NCBI RefSeq assembly: GCF_000308815.1
Contig: NZ_BAFX01000102.1
Span: 1 to 55,602 of the forward strand
Direction: 5' to 3'
Source: Nocardia concava NBRC 100430
GTDB taxonomy: Bacteria; Actinomycetota; Actinomycetes; Mycobacteriales; Mycobacteriaceae
DNA length: 55,602 nucleotides
In this document: piece by piece, positions 33,579-41,431 of the stretch
Numbering within the stretch: position 1 is the stretch's first letter
Layout of the letters: every line of letters starts with the position of its first letter
Translations under genes and position numbers: made by a program
The notes under the pieces: model-generated
What the model saw: the letters and a program-made list of their open reading frames with translations, nothing else
Told to the model about the DNA's origin: nothing
The model's database searches: none

Positions 33579-35251
33579 GAGTGGATTCCTTCAGCGAGCG
33601 GGCCGAGCGCCAGCATGGGCAGGAAGGTGAGCGCCACCAGAATGAGCGTCACGCCCGCGACCATGCCGACGAACTGCGGCCGGTGCGTCGGCAACGTGCC
33701 CTCGGAGGCGGGGGTGTGCCCCTGCGCCGCCAGCGAGCCGGCCAGTGCCAGCACGAAGATCATGGGGAGGAAGCGGCCGAACACCATGGCCAGGCCGAGC
33801 GCGGTGTTCCACCAGACGGTATTGCCGCTCAGACCGGCGAAGGCCGAACCGTTGTTGTTGGCCGCGGAAGTGAAGGCGTACAGCACTTCCGACAGTCCGT
33901 GCGGTCCCGTATTCGCCATGCTCGCGCGCTCGCCCGGCAGTGCCATCGCGATGGCGGTGCCGACCAGCACGATCAGCGGCGAGATCAGGAAGTACGTCGC
34001 GGCGAGCTTGATCTCTTTGGGCGTGATCTTCTTGCCCAGGTACTCCGGGGTGCGCCCGACCATCAAACCCGCGATGAACACGGTGATGACCGCGAGGATC
34101 AGCATGCCGTACAGACCCGAACCGGTACCGCCGGGCGCGACCTCACCGAGCTGCATGTTGAACATGGTCATCATGCCGCCGAGGCTGGTGTACGAGTCGT
34201 GCGCCGAGTCCACCGCACCGGTCGAGGTGAGCGTGGTCGCGGTGGCGAAGGTCGCCGAATTCGATACGCCGAAGCGGGATTCCACGCCCTCCATGGACGC
34301 GCCGATCGCCGACGGCACGGTGCCGTGGTGCTGCAGCTGGAAGATGTTCATCACGGTGACGCTGAGGATCGCCAGCACGCTCATGACCGCCGCGATGGCG
34401 TAGCCCTGCTTCTTGGAGCCGACCATGCGCCCGAAGGTGCGCGGCAGCGAGAAGCTGATCACCAGCAGCAGGAAGATCTCGATCCAGTTCGTCCACGCGG
34501 TCGGGTTCTCGAACGGGTGCGAGGAGTTCACGTTGTAGAAGCCGCCACCGTTGGTGCCCAGCTCCTTGATGACCTCCTGGGACGCGACCAGTCCGCCCGG
34601 CAGGGTTTGCGAACCGGTGTTGCCCACGGTCGTGGCGACCTGGTCATAGACATGCAGGTTCTGGATCACGCCGCCCGCGACGAGCACGATGGCGAAGATG
34701 AACGCGAACGGCAGCAGCAGTCGGATGGTTCCCCTCACCAGATCCACCCAGAAGTTGCCGAGTTCGCCGGTGTGCCGACGGGCGAAGCCGCGCACCAGCG
34801 CGACCGCCACCGCGATACCGACGGCCGCCGAGACGAAGTTCTGCACGCCCAGGCCCACGGCCTGCACGACGTGACCCATCGTCGACTCACCGGCATAGTT
34901 CTGCCAGTTCGTATTGGTGACGAAGCTGATGGCGGTGTTCCACGCCAGATCCGCGGTCATCTTGGTGCCCGGATCGTTCAGGTGCCACGGCAGTTTGCCC
35001 TGAACCAGCTGCAGGAAGAACAGGAACAGCACACTGATGGCCGAGAAGGCCAGCACACTGCGCGCGTAGACGGCCCAGGTCATCTCCACGCCCGGCTGCA
35101 CGCCGATCAGCTTGTAGATGCCCTTCTCGGCCTTGGAATGCTTCTCGCCGCTGTACACCCGGTACATGTAGTCGCCCAGGGGCACATGCACCACGGCCAG
35201 CGCGATGACCAGGGATACCACGAACAGGATCCCCGCTGTAGTCGTGCTCAC
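33575..35251 (-). CDS. kdpA: KdpA, potassium-binding channel-like subunit
   Basis: The 558-residue KdpA selects potassium with four channel-like repeats; examples are VTNTNWQNYAGESTMGH, LGTNGGGFYNVNSSHPFENPT, and ANNNGSAFAGLSGNT. About ten helices are present. The start is GTG 35251, immediately after the kdpF stop (TGAGTG). The order kdpF-A-B-C is canonical. Confidence 0.97.
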   Translation of the reverse strand: MSTTTAGILFVVSLVIALAVVHVPLGDYMYRVYSGEKHSKAEKGIYKLIGVQPGVEMTWAVYARSVLAFSAISVLFLFFLQLVQGKLPWHLNDPGTKMTADLAWNTAISFVTNTNWQNYAGESTMGHVVQAVGLGVQNFVSAAVGIAVAVALVRGFARRHTGELGNFWVDLVRGTIRLLLPFAFIFAIVLVAGGVIQNLHVYDQVATTVGNTGSQTLPGGLVASQEVIKELGTNGGGFYNVNSSHPFENPTAWTNWIEIFLLLVISFSLPRTFGRMVGSKKQGYAIAAVMSVLAILSVTVMNIFQLQHHGTVPSAIGASMEGVESRFGVSNSATFATATTLTSTGAVDSAHDSYTSLGGMMTMFNMQLGEVAPGGTGSGLYGMLILAVITVFIAGLMVGRTPEYLGKKITPKEIKLAATYFLISPLIVLVGTAIAMALPGERASMANTGPHGLSEVLYAFTSAANNNGSAFAGLSGNTVWWNTALGLAMVFGRFLPMIFVLALAGSLAAQGHTPASEGTLPTHRPQFVGMVAGVTLILVALTFLPMLALGPLAEGIHS

Positions 35252-35338
35252 TCAGAACCTCTCCGGATACAGCAGCGCCGCAACCAGATACACGGCGATG
35301 CCAATGGCCAGGACCAGACCGATAATGTTCTGGGTCAC
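35252..35338 (-). CDS. kdpF: KdpF, small pump subunit
   Basis: This 28-residue peptide is too short for ordinary gene callers. Its sequence (TQNIIGLVLAIGIAVYLV then AALLYPERF) matches the KdpF pattern: one helix followed by a P-E-R/K-F end. It starts at GTG 35338 and its stop is directly followed by the kdpA start. KdpF stabilises the Kdp complex in the membrane. Confidence 0.9.
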   Translation of the reverse strand: MTQNIIGLVLAIGIAVYLVAALLYPERF

Positions 35339-35418
35339 AGCCGTTCCACCCCGCGTTGGATCAAGCCGAACAGGGCGAAGATCGCCACCGTCAGCACGGT
35401 GAACACCACGACGGACAT
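35335..35418 (-). CDS. Unnamed 27-residue membrane peptide coupled to kdpF
   Basis: ATG 35418 (AGAGAGG eight to eleven bases upstream) opens a 27-codon frame encoding a hydrophobic helix (SVVVFTVLTVAIFALFGL then IQRGVERL). Its TGA overlaps the GTG start of kdpF by two bases in a GTGA junction. It would be the first cistron of the kdp operon. The E/R-L ending and position resemble an extra short ORF seen before kdpF in other Actinobacteria (recollection, unverified). A second micro-subunit of the Kdp complex, or a leader peptide setting kdpF translation, are the two likely roles. Confidence 0.7.
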   Translation of the reverse strand: MSVVVFTVLTVAIFALFGLIQRGVERL

Positions 35419-35500
35419 CTCTCGAAACCTCTCTCTACTTGGCACGTCCCGAGACGCGCCGCAGTGAGTCAAGCGCCCGATAAGCCGAACTTCGAGGTCC

Positions 35501-35552
35501 TTTACGCCTTCTTAGCGTCCCAGAGGCCCGCGTTGACGCTCCGCTTACAGCG
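35501..35552 (-). promoter_or_regulatory. Candidate KdpE boxes upstream of the kdp operon
   Basis: Two related elements, TTTACGCCTTCTTAGCG (35501-35517) and TTGACGCTCCGCTTACAGCG (35533-35552), share TTnACGC...CTTAnxGCG and begin 32 bp apart, upstream of the first kdp cistron. KdpE binds direct T-rich repeats in other bacteria. The assignment to KdpE is inferred only from position. Confidence 0.35.
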
Positions 35553-35645
35553 GTCGTGTCGTGTGTCGCACCGACTTCCGTCCACTGTGCTAGGTTCTAC
35601 GCGCTCGATTCGAAAGACATGAAAGTTTATGGGGGGGCTTTGCCG

Positions 35646-35936
35646 ATGCGTATCGTTCGGCCTGCGATGGCTGTGGTGCTCGGGATCTTTCTGATCTTCA
35701 TGGGGATCAGCCAGCTCAACAAGACCGACGTCACCTGCGGTGGCCAGGTCATGCACAGCGGCGATCAATGCCGGGAGACGAAGCACGGGTCGACGACCGC
35801 CGTGCGCGACTACGGCGAGCAGAAGTCGGACAACACCACGACCGGCTGGGGCGGCATCGGACTCGGCGCGCTGTTCCTGGTCGGCGGTGGCGTGATGCTG
35901 GTATCGCGGCTGAACCGGAGCGGCGCGGGCGTCTGA
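35646..35936 (+). CDS. Small two-helix membrane protein, unknown function
   Basis: ATG 35646 is preceded by a G-rich run eight bases upstream. The 96-residue protein has a helix (AMAVVLGIFLIFMGISQL), a roughly 45-residue extracytoplasmic loop with two cysteines (TCGGQVMHSGDQCRE) that could form a disulfide, and a second helix (GIGLGALFLVGGGVMLV). An in-frame ATG at 35619 would add nine residues. It lies between the kdpFABC promoter and the kinase gene, divergent from kdp; any link to potassium is by location only. Confidence 0.75.
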   Translation: MRIVRPAMAVVLGIFLIFMGISQLNKTDVTCGGQVMHSGDQCRETKHGSTTAVRDYGEQKSDNTTTGWGGIGLGALFLVGGGVMLVSRLNRSGAGV

Positions 35937-35957
35937 GCGCCCACACCGTTGCCGGGC

Positions 35958-37664
35958 CTACTTCTTGTAGGTCTTGTTGATGGTGCCGTCCAGGCCGGCG
36001 GAAACGTAGCCTCCGTCGCCGTAGGCGTTGGAGATGTACACGCGCAGACACGGGACACCGTCGGTGAAAGTGCCGGCGGTGTCGACGATTATGTAGCGCG
36101 TCGTGGGGTTGGGCACCTCGAGTTTCTGGTTCGCCGCCGCCAGCAGGGCGGGCAGGATGTCCCAGTTGATGGAGCTCAGCTCGAGGGTGGCGTCGGTGAG
36201 CTGCCCGCCGGTCTGGCGCTTGACCGCGCCGTCGCGGTAGGTGAGCTCGTCGTAGTGCTTCGGCTGATCCGGCAAGGGCGCCTCGGCGACGACGTATTCG
36301 GGGTAGATGGTGGTCTCCGCGAACTGCTTTCCGCCGGAAGCCTTTTCGAGGGCCGCTACGGCCTTGCGCATGCCGTCGGGAGTCAGCAGGTCGACGGCGG
36401 CCGCGCCCTTCGCGGTGGTGGGGCTGATCACCGTGGGCGCGATGATGCCGCTGGGCAGGGTGATGCCGGTGGGCGGATCGGTCGGCAGGCCCGATTGGCC
36501 CAGGCCGCCGGAGGAGGACGAGGGCCACAGGGCGATCGCGGCGACTACGGCCACGGCGACGAGAGCTGCGGCACCGGCGAGGATCCATGGGCGGGAATTC
36601 CGTTGCGGCGCAGCGGGAACAGGAGGCTTGTCGACGGGGAGATATGCCTGCGGCGCGGTGAATCCCTGCGGCTGTTGGACCGTCGCGAAACCCTGGGACT
36701 GCGGCGCGGTCGGAAACTGCTGGGGCGCGGTCGGAAACTGCTGCGGTGCGGCCGAAAACGGTTGGGGTGGTACAAAGTCCTGGGGCGAGGTGACCGTCTG
36801 CGGGCCCGAATACTGCTGGTACACAGGATGTTCCGGCGCGGTGTCGCCGGTGGCGGCGACCTGGGCGAGCATTCGGTCGACCTGGTCGGCGGGTGGGCGG
36901 TGGCCCGGGTTGGGGACCAGGATGGATTGGAGGACCGGGGTCAGGGGACCGGCTTGACGCGGGGGTGGGACCGCGCCCATGAGAACCGCGGCGAGAGTGG
37001 AGACGTCGGTGTCGCGGCGCATGGGCTGGTAGCCCTCGACGGCGGCGAACATGACCAGGCCGAGGGACCACAGGTCCGACGCCGGGTTGCCCTCGTGGCC
37101 CTGGAGGCGTTCGGGGGCGACATACGGCAGCGAGCCGACGACGCTGCCGGTGGAGGTGAGGCCGGTCAGATCGTTGACGGCGGCGATGCCGAAGTCGGTG
37201 AGGACGGGGGAACCGTCGGTGCGCAGCAGCACATTCGGGGGCTTCACATCGCGGTGCAGGACGCCGACCGCGTGGGCCGCGCGCAGTCCGGCGAGGATGC
37301 CTCGGCCGATCCAGGCGGCCTGTGCGGGCGGCATCGGCCCCTCGGCCATGCGGTCGGCGAGCGAGCCGCCCGCGACCAGTTCCATGACGATCCACGGATG
37401 CTTCTCGGCGGGAGAGTCAACGATGTGGTGGATGGCCACCACGTTCGGATGGGTGATGCGGGCCAGGGCGCGGGCCTCGCGCAGCACGCGTTCGCGCTGC
37501 ACTTCCGCGTTGCTGCCCTCATCGCCCTGGGCGCGCACCTCTTTCAACGCCACTTCACGATGCAGCGCGATGTCGTAGGCGCGCCAGACCGTGCCCATGC
37601 CGCCGCTACCGAGGGGCTCGATCAACTCGAAACGCCCGTCGACCATTGCCCGCCCGGAACTCAC
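35958..37664 (-). CDS. PknB-type membrane Ser/Thr protein kinase
   Basis: The 568-residue kinase has a complete catalytic domain: glycine-rich loop LGSGGMGTVWRAY, VALKEV with the ATP lysine, HRDVKPPNVLL catalytic loop, DFGIAAV and VGSLPYVAPERL. A Pro/Gln-rich juxtamembrane region (repeats of QQFPTAPQ) precedes one transmembrane helix (WILAGAAALVAVAVVAAIALW) and a roughly 180-residue extracellular domain without PASTA repeats. Start ATG 37664, with ATG 37646 (MVDGRF) possible. It lies between the kdpFABC and kdpDE operons, which raises potassium signalling as a possibility. Confidence 0.93.
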   Translation of the reverse strand: MSSGRAMVDGRFELIEPLGSGGMGTVWRAYDIALHREVALKEVRAQGDEGSNAEVQRERVLREARALARITHPNVVAIHHIVDSPAEKHPWIVMELVAGGSLADRMAEGPMPPAQAAWIGRGILAGLRAAHAVGVLHRDVKPPNVLLRTDGSPVLTDFGIAAVNDLTGLTSTGSVVGSLPYVAPERLQGHEGNPASDLWSLGLVMFAAVEGYQPMRRDTDVSTLAAVLMGAVPPPRQAGPLTPVLQSILVPNPGHRPPADQVDRMLAQVAATGDTAPEHPVYQQYSGPQTVTSPQDFVPPQPFSAAPQQFPTAPQQFPTAPQSQGFATVQQPQGFTAPQAYLPVDKPPVPAAPQRNSRPWILAGAAALVAVAVVAAIALWPSSSSGGLGQSGLPTDPPTGITLPSGIIAPTVISPTTAKGAAAVDLLTPDGMRKAVAALEKASGGKQFAETTIYPEYVVAEAPLPDQPKHYDELTYRDGAVKRQTGGQLTDATLELSSINWDILPALLAAANQKLEVPNPTTRYIIVDTAGTFTDGVPCLRVYISNAYGDGGYVSAGLDGTINKTYKK

Positions 37665-37852
37665 GGTGTGCAGCTTAAGGTCGCCGACCCCGCCACGCGA
37701 GATCTCGTACCGGACGGTCCGATACAGCCCGCTCGGATGCCGTCAACATCGCGGGACACGGCCGTAAAGAAACCGTCAGGATCGGCTATCCGACCTGCAC
37801 AGCAGGTATGAATGCGAATGCCACAGAACCACCCCATAAGTAAGGAGAAGCC

Positions 37853-38005
37853 GTGCCGCATATCGCCGTCACCCTGATGGTGATCTTCGGGTTCCTCGGT
37901 TGCGCGCTGACGCTGCGCGTCCTGGCGGCCAGCGAGGGCAAACGCGCACCGATCCGCACGGCGCAGCAGGGCATCCGCGCACCTCGCGCGATGATGGACG
38001 AGTGA
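37853..38005 (+). CDS. Unnamed 50-residue membrane peptide translationally coupled to kdpD
   Basis: GTG 37853 has AAGGAG five bases upstream. The product has one helix (IAVTLMVIFGFLGCALTLRVLAA) followed by a basic cytoplasmic tail (SEGKRAPIRTAQQGIRAPRAMMDE). The stop TGA (38003-38005) overlaps the kdpD GTG (38002-38004) as GTGA, so its translation should feed kdpD. An 11-codon frame (ATG 37808, ending at 37843 in the ribosome-binding region) lies just upstream. No family recognised. Confidence 0.75.
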   Translation: MPHIAVTLMVIFGFLGCALTLRVLAASEGKRAPIRTAQQGIRAPRAMMDE

Positions 38006-40521
38006 AACGCGGCCAACTACGCATCTACCTCGGCGCTGCCCCCGGTGTGGGCAAGACCTTCTCGATGCTCTCCGAGGCGCAACGCCGCCTGGGGCGGGGT
38101 CGCGATGTGGTCGCGGCGGTGGTCGAGACCCACGGCCGGTCCAAGACCGCCGAGATGCTCGCCGGCATCGAACGCATCCCGCCGAAGATGGTCGAGTACC
38201 GCGGGACCACCATGCCGGAATTGGATACCGAGGCCGTGCTGCGGCGGCGACCGGCGGTGGTGCTGGTCGACGAGCTCGCGCACACCAATGTCCCGGGCAG
38301 CAAGAACGAGAAGCGCTGGCAGGACGTGCAGGAACTGCTGGACGCGGGCATCGATGTGGTGTCCACGGTCAATGTGCAGCACCTCGAGAGCCTCAACGAT
38401 GTGGTCGAGCAGATCACCGGCATCGTGCAGCGGGAAACCGTGCCGGACTGGGTGGTTCGCTCCGCCGATCAGGTGGAGCTGGTCGACATCACGCCGGAAG
38501 CGTTGCGCCGCAGGATGTCCCACGGCAATGTCTACGCCGCCGAGAAGGTCGACGCCGCCCTGCGCAACTACTTCCGCCCCGGCAATCTGACCGCACTGCG
38601 CGAGCTGGCGCTGCTGTGGCTGGCCGATCAGGTGGACGCCGCCCTCGCCAAATACCGCGAGGACCACAAGATCACCAAAACCTGGGAGGCCCGCGAACGC
38701 GTCGTGGTGGCGGTGACCGGCGGCCCGGAATCCGAGACCATCGTGCGCCGCGCCAGCCGCATCGCCGCCAAGTCCAGCGCCGAGCTGATCGTGCTGCACA
38801 TCGTGCGCGGTGACGGCCTGGCCGGGGTGTCCTCGCAGCGCCTGGCCCGCCTGCGCGATCTGGCCACCAGCCTCGACGCCAGCCTGCACACCGTCACCGG
38901 CGAGGACGTGCCCTCGGCGCTGCTGGATTTCGCGCGTCAGGTCAATGCCACCCAGCTGGTGCTGGGCACCTCCCGGCGCTCGCGCTGGGCGCGCATGCTC
39001 GACGAGGGCATCGGCGCGACCGTGGTACAGGAGTCCGGCAAGATCGACGTGCACATGGTGACCCACGAGGAATCCAACAAGAGCAGCGGCTTTCGCTGGT
39101 CCGCGCTGACCCGCGGGGAGCGCAAGGTCGCCTCCTGGTCGGCGGCGTTCGTGGTGCCCTCGGCGATCTGCGCCGTCATCTACTTCTGGCTCGACCGGCT
39201 GCTGGATCTCAGCGGTGAGAGCGCGCTGTTCTTCATCGGCGTCATCGCGGTCTCGCTGCTGGGCGGTGTGGCTCCGGCGGCGCTGTCGGCGATTCTGTCG
39301 GGCATCCTGCTGAACTGGTTCTTCACCGATCCGCGCTACAGCCTGACCATCGACCAGCTCGACAACTTCCTCACCATCGTGGTGCTGCTGATCGTGGCCG
39401 TCGCAGTGGCGGCGCTGGTGGACGTGGCGGCCAAGCGAACCCGAGAGGCGCGCAAGGCATCCCGGCAGGCCGAACTGCTCGCCCTGTTCGCGGGCTCGGT
39501 GCTGCACGGCGCGGATCTGCAGGATCTGCTCGAACGCGCCCGCGAGACCTGGGGTCAAGAGGCGGTCAGCCTGATCGCCGACGACGAGGTGGTCGCCTCG
39601 GCCGGCGAGAACCCGCCGTCCAAGGTCGACGACTCGCTCACCGCATTGGAGGCAGGCGATGACATGCACTGGCTGCTGCTGCGCGGGCGTCCGGTGAACT
39701 CCGGTGACCGCCTGGTGCTGCGCGCGGTCGCGAATCAGGCTGCGGGACTGGTGCATCAGACCCAGCTGCAGGAGGAGGCCAGCGCCGCGCAGGCGGTGAT
39801 GGAGGCCGACAAGCTGCGCCGCGCATTGCTCTCCGCGGTCAGCCATGACCTGCGCACCCCGCTGGCCGCCGCCAAGGCCGCGGCGTCGAGCCTGCGCAGC
39901 GACGATGTCGAGTTCTCCCCCGAGGACACCGCCGAATTGCTGGAGACCATCGAGGAATCCGTGGATCAGCTGACCGCCCTGGTCGGCAATCTGCTGGACT
40001 CCTCGCGGCTCGCGGTCGGCGTGATCAAGCCGCAGGTGCGCAAGGTGTACCTGGACGAGGTGGTGCATCACGCGCTCATGGGCATGGGCACCCGCGGCAT
40101 GCGCCGCACCACCATGGACCGGGTGAAGGTGGATGTCGACACCGTCTCGGTGTGCTCGGATCCCGGTCTGCTGGAACGGGTCCTGGCCAATCTCATCGAC
40201 AACGCGGTGCGGTATTCGCCGCGGGATTCGGTGGTGCGGGTCGGCGCCGAGCAGGTCGGCGCCCGGGTGGCGATTACGGTGGTCGATACGGGTCCGGGCG
40301 TCCCCTCGGGCCAGGAGGATCAACTGTTCGAGCCGTTCCAGAGGCTCGGAGACCGCGACAATTCCACCGGCGTGGGACTCGGGCTGTCGGTGGTGCGCGG
40401 TTTTGTGGACGCCCTGGGCGGCACCGTGCACGCGGAGCCCACCCCCGGCGGCGGTCTGACCATGGTGATCGATCTGCCGGCGGGCGACGACCCCGCCGGC
40501 ACGGAAGAGGAGAACGGGTGA
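38002..40521 (+). CDS. kdpD: KdpD potassium-sensing histidine kinase
   Basis: The 839-residue sensor has the N-terminal KdpD domain with Walker A GAAPGVGKT (residues 11-19), a Usp-like domain (VVVAVTGGPESETIVRRASRIA), four transmembrane helices with DUF4118 (about residues 375-480), a GAF-like region, and a kinase core. The phosphorylated histidine is in SAVSHDLRTPLAAAKAA (His615), and the ATPase boxes include NLIDNAVRYSP, DTGPGVP and GVGLGLSVVRGFVDALGG. GTG 38002 overlaps the preceding micro-ORF. KdpE follows with a 4-bp overlap. It senses low potassium or c-di-AMP in other bacteria. Confidence 0.96.
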   Translation: MKRGQLRIYLGAAPGVGKTFSMLSEAQRRLGRGRDVVAAVVETHGRSKTAEMLAGIERIPPKMVEYRGTTMPELDTEAVLRRRPAVVLVDELAHTNVPGSKNEKRWQDVQELLDAGIDVVSTVNVQHLESLNDVVEQITGIVQRETVPDWVVRSADQVELVDITPEALRRRMSHGNVYAAEKVDAALRNYFRPGNLTALRELALLWLADQVDAALAKYREDHKITKTWEARERVVVAVTGGPESETIVRRASRIAAKSSAELIVLHIVRGDGLAGVSSQRLARLRDLATSLDASLHTVTGEDVPSALLDFARQVNATQLVLGTSRRSRWARMLDEGIGATVVQESGKIDVHMVTHEESNKSSGFRWSALTRGERKVASWSAAFVVPSAICAVIYFWLDRLLDLSGESALFFIGVIAVSLLGGVAPAALSAILSGILLNWFFTDPRYSLTIDQLDNFLTIVVLLIVAVAVAALVDVAAKRTREARKASRQAELLALFAGSVLHGADLQDLLERARETWGQEAVSLIADDEVVASAGENPPSKVDDSLTALEAGDDMHWLLLRGRPVNSGDRLVLRAVANQAAGLVHQTQLQEEASAAQAVMEADKLRRALLSAVSHDLRTPLAAAKAAASSLRSDDVEFSPEDTAELLETIEESVDQLTALVGNLLDSSRLAVGVIKPQVRKVYLDEVVHHALMGMGTRGMRRTTMDRVKVDVDTVSVCSDPGLLERVLANLIDNAVRYSPRDSVVRVGAEQVGARVAITVVDTGPGVPSGQEDQLFEPFQRLGDRDNSTGVGLGLSVVRGFVDALGGTVHAEPTPGGGLTMVIDLPAGDDPAGTEEENG

Positions 40522-41219
40522 CGAACGCGGCGGCAGCGCCGACCAAAGTGCTTGTGGTCGATGACGAACCACAGATTCTGCGCGCCCTGCGCATCAATCT
40601 GTCGGTCCGCGGGTACGAGGTGACCACCGCGGCCAATGGCGGCGCGGCCCTGCGCGCGGCCGCCGAGAAGCATCCGGACGTCATCATTCTCGACCTCGGC
40701 CTGCCCGATATGGACGGCATCGAGGTGCTGGCGGGCCTGCGCGGCTGGTCCACCGCCCCGGTCATCGTGCTCTCCGCCCGCACCGACTCCTCCGACAAGG
40801 TGGAGGCCCTCGACGCCGGCGCCGACGACTACGTCACCAAACCCTTCGGCATGGACGAACTGCTGGCCCGCCTCCGCGCCGCCGTCCGCCGCTCGTCCAA
40901 CACCTCCGACACCGCCGAGCCGGTCATCGAAACCGCCTCCTTCACAGTGGATCTCGCCGCGAAGAAGGTGATCCGCCACGGCCACGACGTCCACCTCACC
41001 CCCACCGAATGGGGCGTCCTGGAGATGCTGGTCCGCAACAAGGGCAAACTCGTAGGCCGCCGCGAACTCCTCCGCGAGGTCTGGGGCCCGTCCTACGCCA
41101 CCGAAACCCACTACCTGCGCGTCTATCTCGCCCAACTACGCCGCAAACTCGAAGACGACCCCTCCCAGCCCAAACACCTCCTCACCGAGGCCGGCATGGG
41201 CTACCGCTTCCAGTCGTAA
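40518..41219 (+). CDS. kdpE: KdpE response regulator
   Basis: The 233-residue OmpR/PhoB-type regulator has a receiver domain (VLVVDDEPQILRAL; phosphorylated Asp59 in VIILDLGLPDMDG; VLSARTD; YVTKPFGMDELLAR) and a winged-helix output domain (LTPTEWGVLEMLVRNKGKLVGRRELLREVWGPSYATETHYLRVYLAQLRRKLE). GTG 40518 overlaps the kdpD stop by four bases. It is expected to activate the kdpFABC operon located 5 kb away. Confidence 0.97.
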   Translation: MTNAAAAPTKVLVVDDEPQILRALRINLSVRGYEVTTAANGGAALRAAAEKHPDVIILDLGLPDMDGIEVLAGLRGWSTAPVIVLSARTDSSDKVEALDAGADDYVTKPFGMDELLARLRAAVRRSSNTSDTAEPVIETASFTVDLAAKKVIRHGHDVHLTPTEWGVLEMLVRNKGKLVGRRELLREVWGPSYATETHYLRVYLAQLRRKLEDDPSQPKHLLTEAGMGYRFQS

Positions 41220-41256
41220 AACGCCCCCACGTCATCCCGGCACAAGCACCAACCCT

Positions 41257-41331
41257 CGTCATCCCGGCATGCTTTTGGCCGGGATCCACCCAGCCGCAAT
41301 GGATTCCGGCCAAAAGCGCGCCGGAATGACG
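41257..41331. repeat. Dispersed palindromic repeat, copy A (75 bp)
   Basis: The element runs from CGTCATCCCGGC to GCCGGAATGACG and is largely self-complementary: GCTTTTGGCCGGGATCCA on the left pairs with TGGATTCCGGCCAAAAGC on the right around a short variable centre. The same element occurs at 52136-52202 with a shorter centre. A partial GTCATCCCGGCA also appears at 41231-41242. It lies in the spacer after kdpE. Confidence 0.85.
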
Positions 41332-41357
41332 GGGCTGGTCCGAGCCCGCAGACAGAC

Positions 41358-41419
41358 AGATCAGGGAGCTCCCACTGCACGGAACCGGACAGAATTCCGC
41401 GGTGAGAGCTCCCTGATCT
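41358..41419. terminator. Bidirectional hairpin between kdpE and the phosphodiesterase gene
   Basis: AGATCAGGGAGCTC (41358-41371) pairs perfectly with GAGCTCCCTGATCT (41406-41419), and pairing partly continues inside (CCACTGCACGGAA with TTCCGCGGTG). The stem lies between two convergent genes, 13 bp from the end of the phosphodiesterase gene, so it fits a terminator for both. Confidence 0.65.
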
Positions 41420-41431
41420 TGGTAGGACCCT

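Noticed and set aside
31455..34403. 982-codon open frame antisense to kdpB and kdpA
   Set aside because: The frame mirrors conserved kdp codons; its product is His/Asp/Gln-rich without domains. Long antisense frames are expected in high-GC coding DNA.
38017..40572. 851-codon open frame antisense to kdpD
   Set aside because: kdpD has complete sensor-kinase motifs in the opposite frame; the antisense product shows no recognisable domain.
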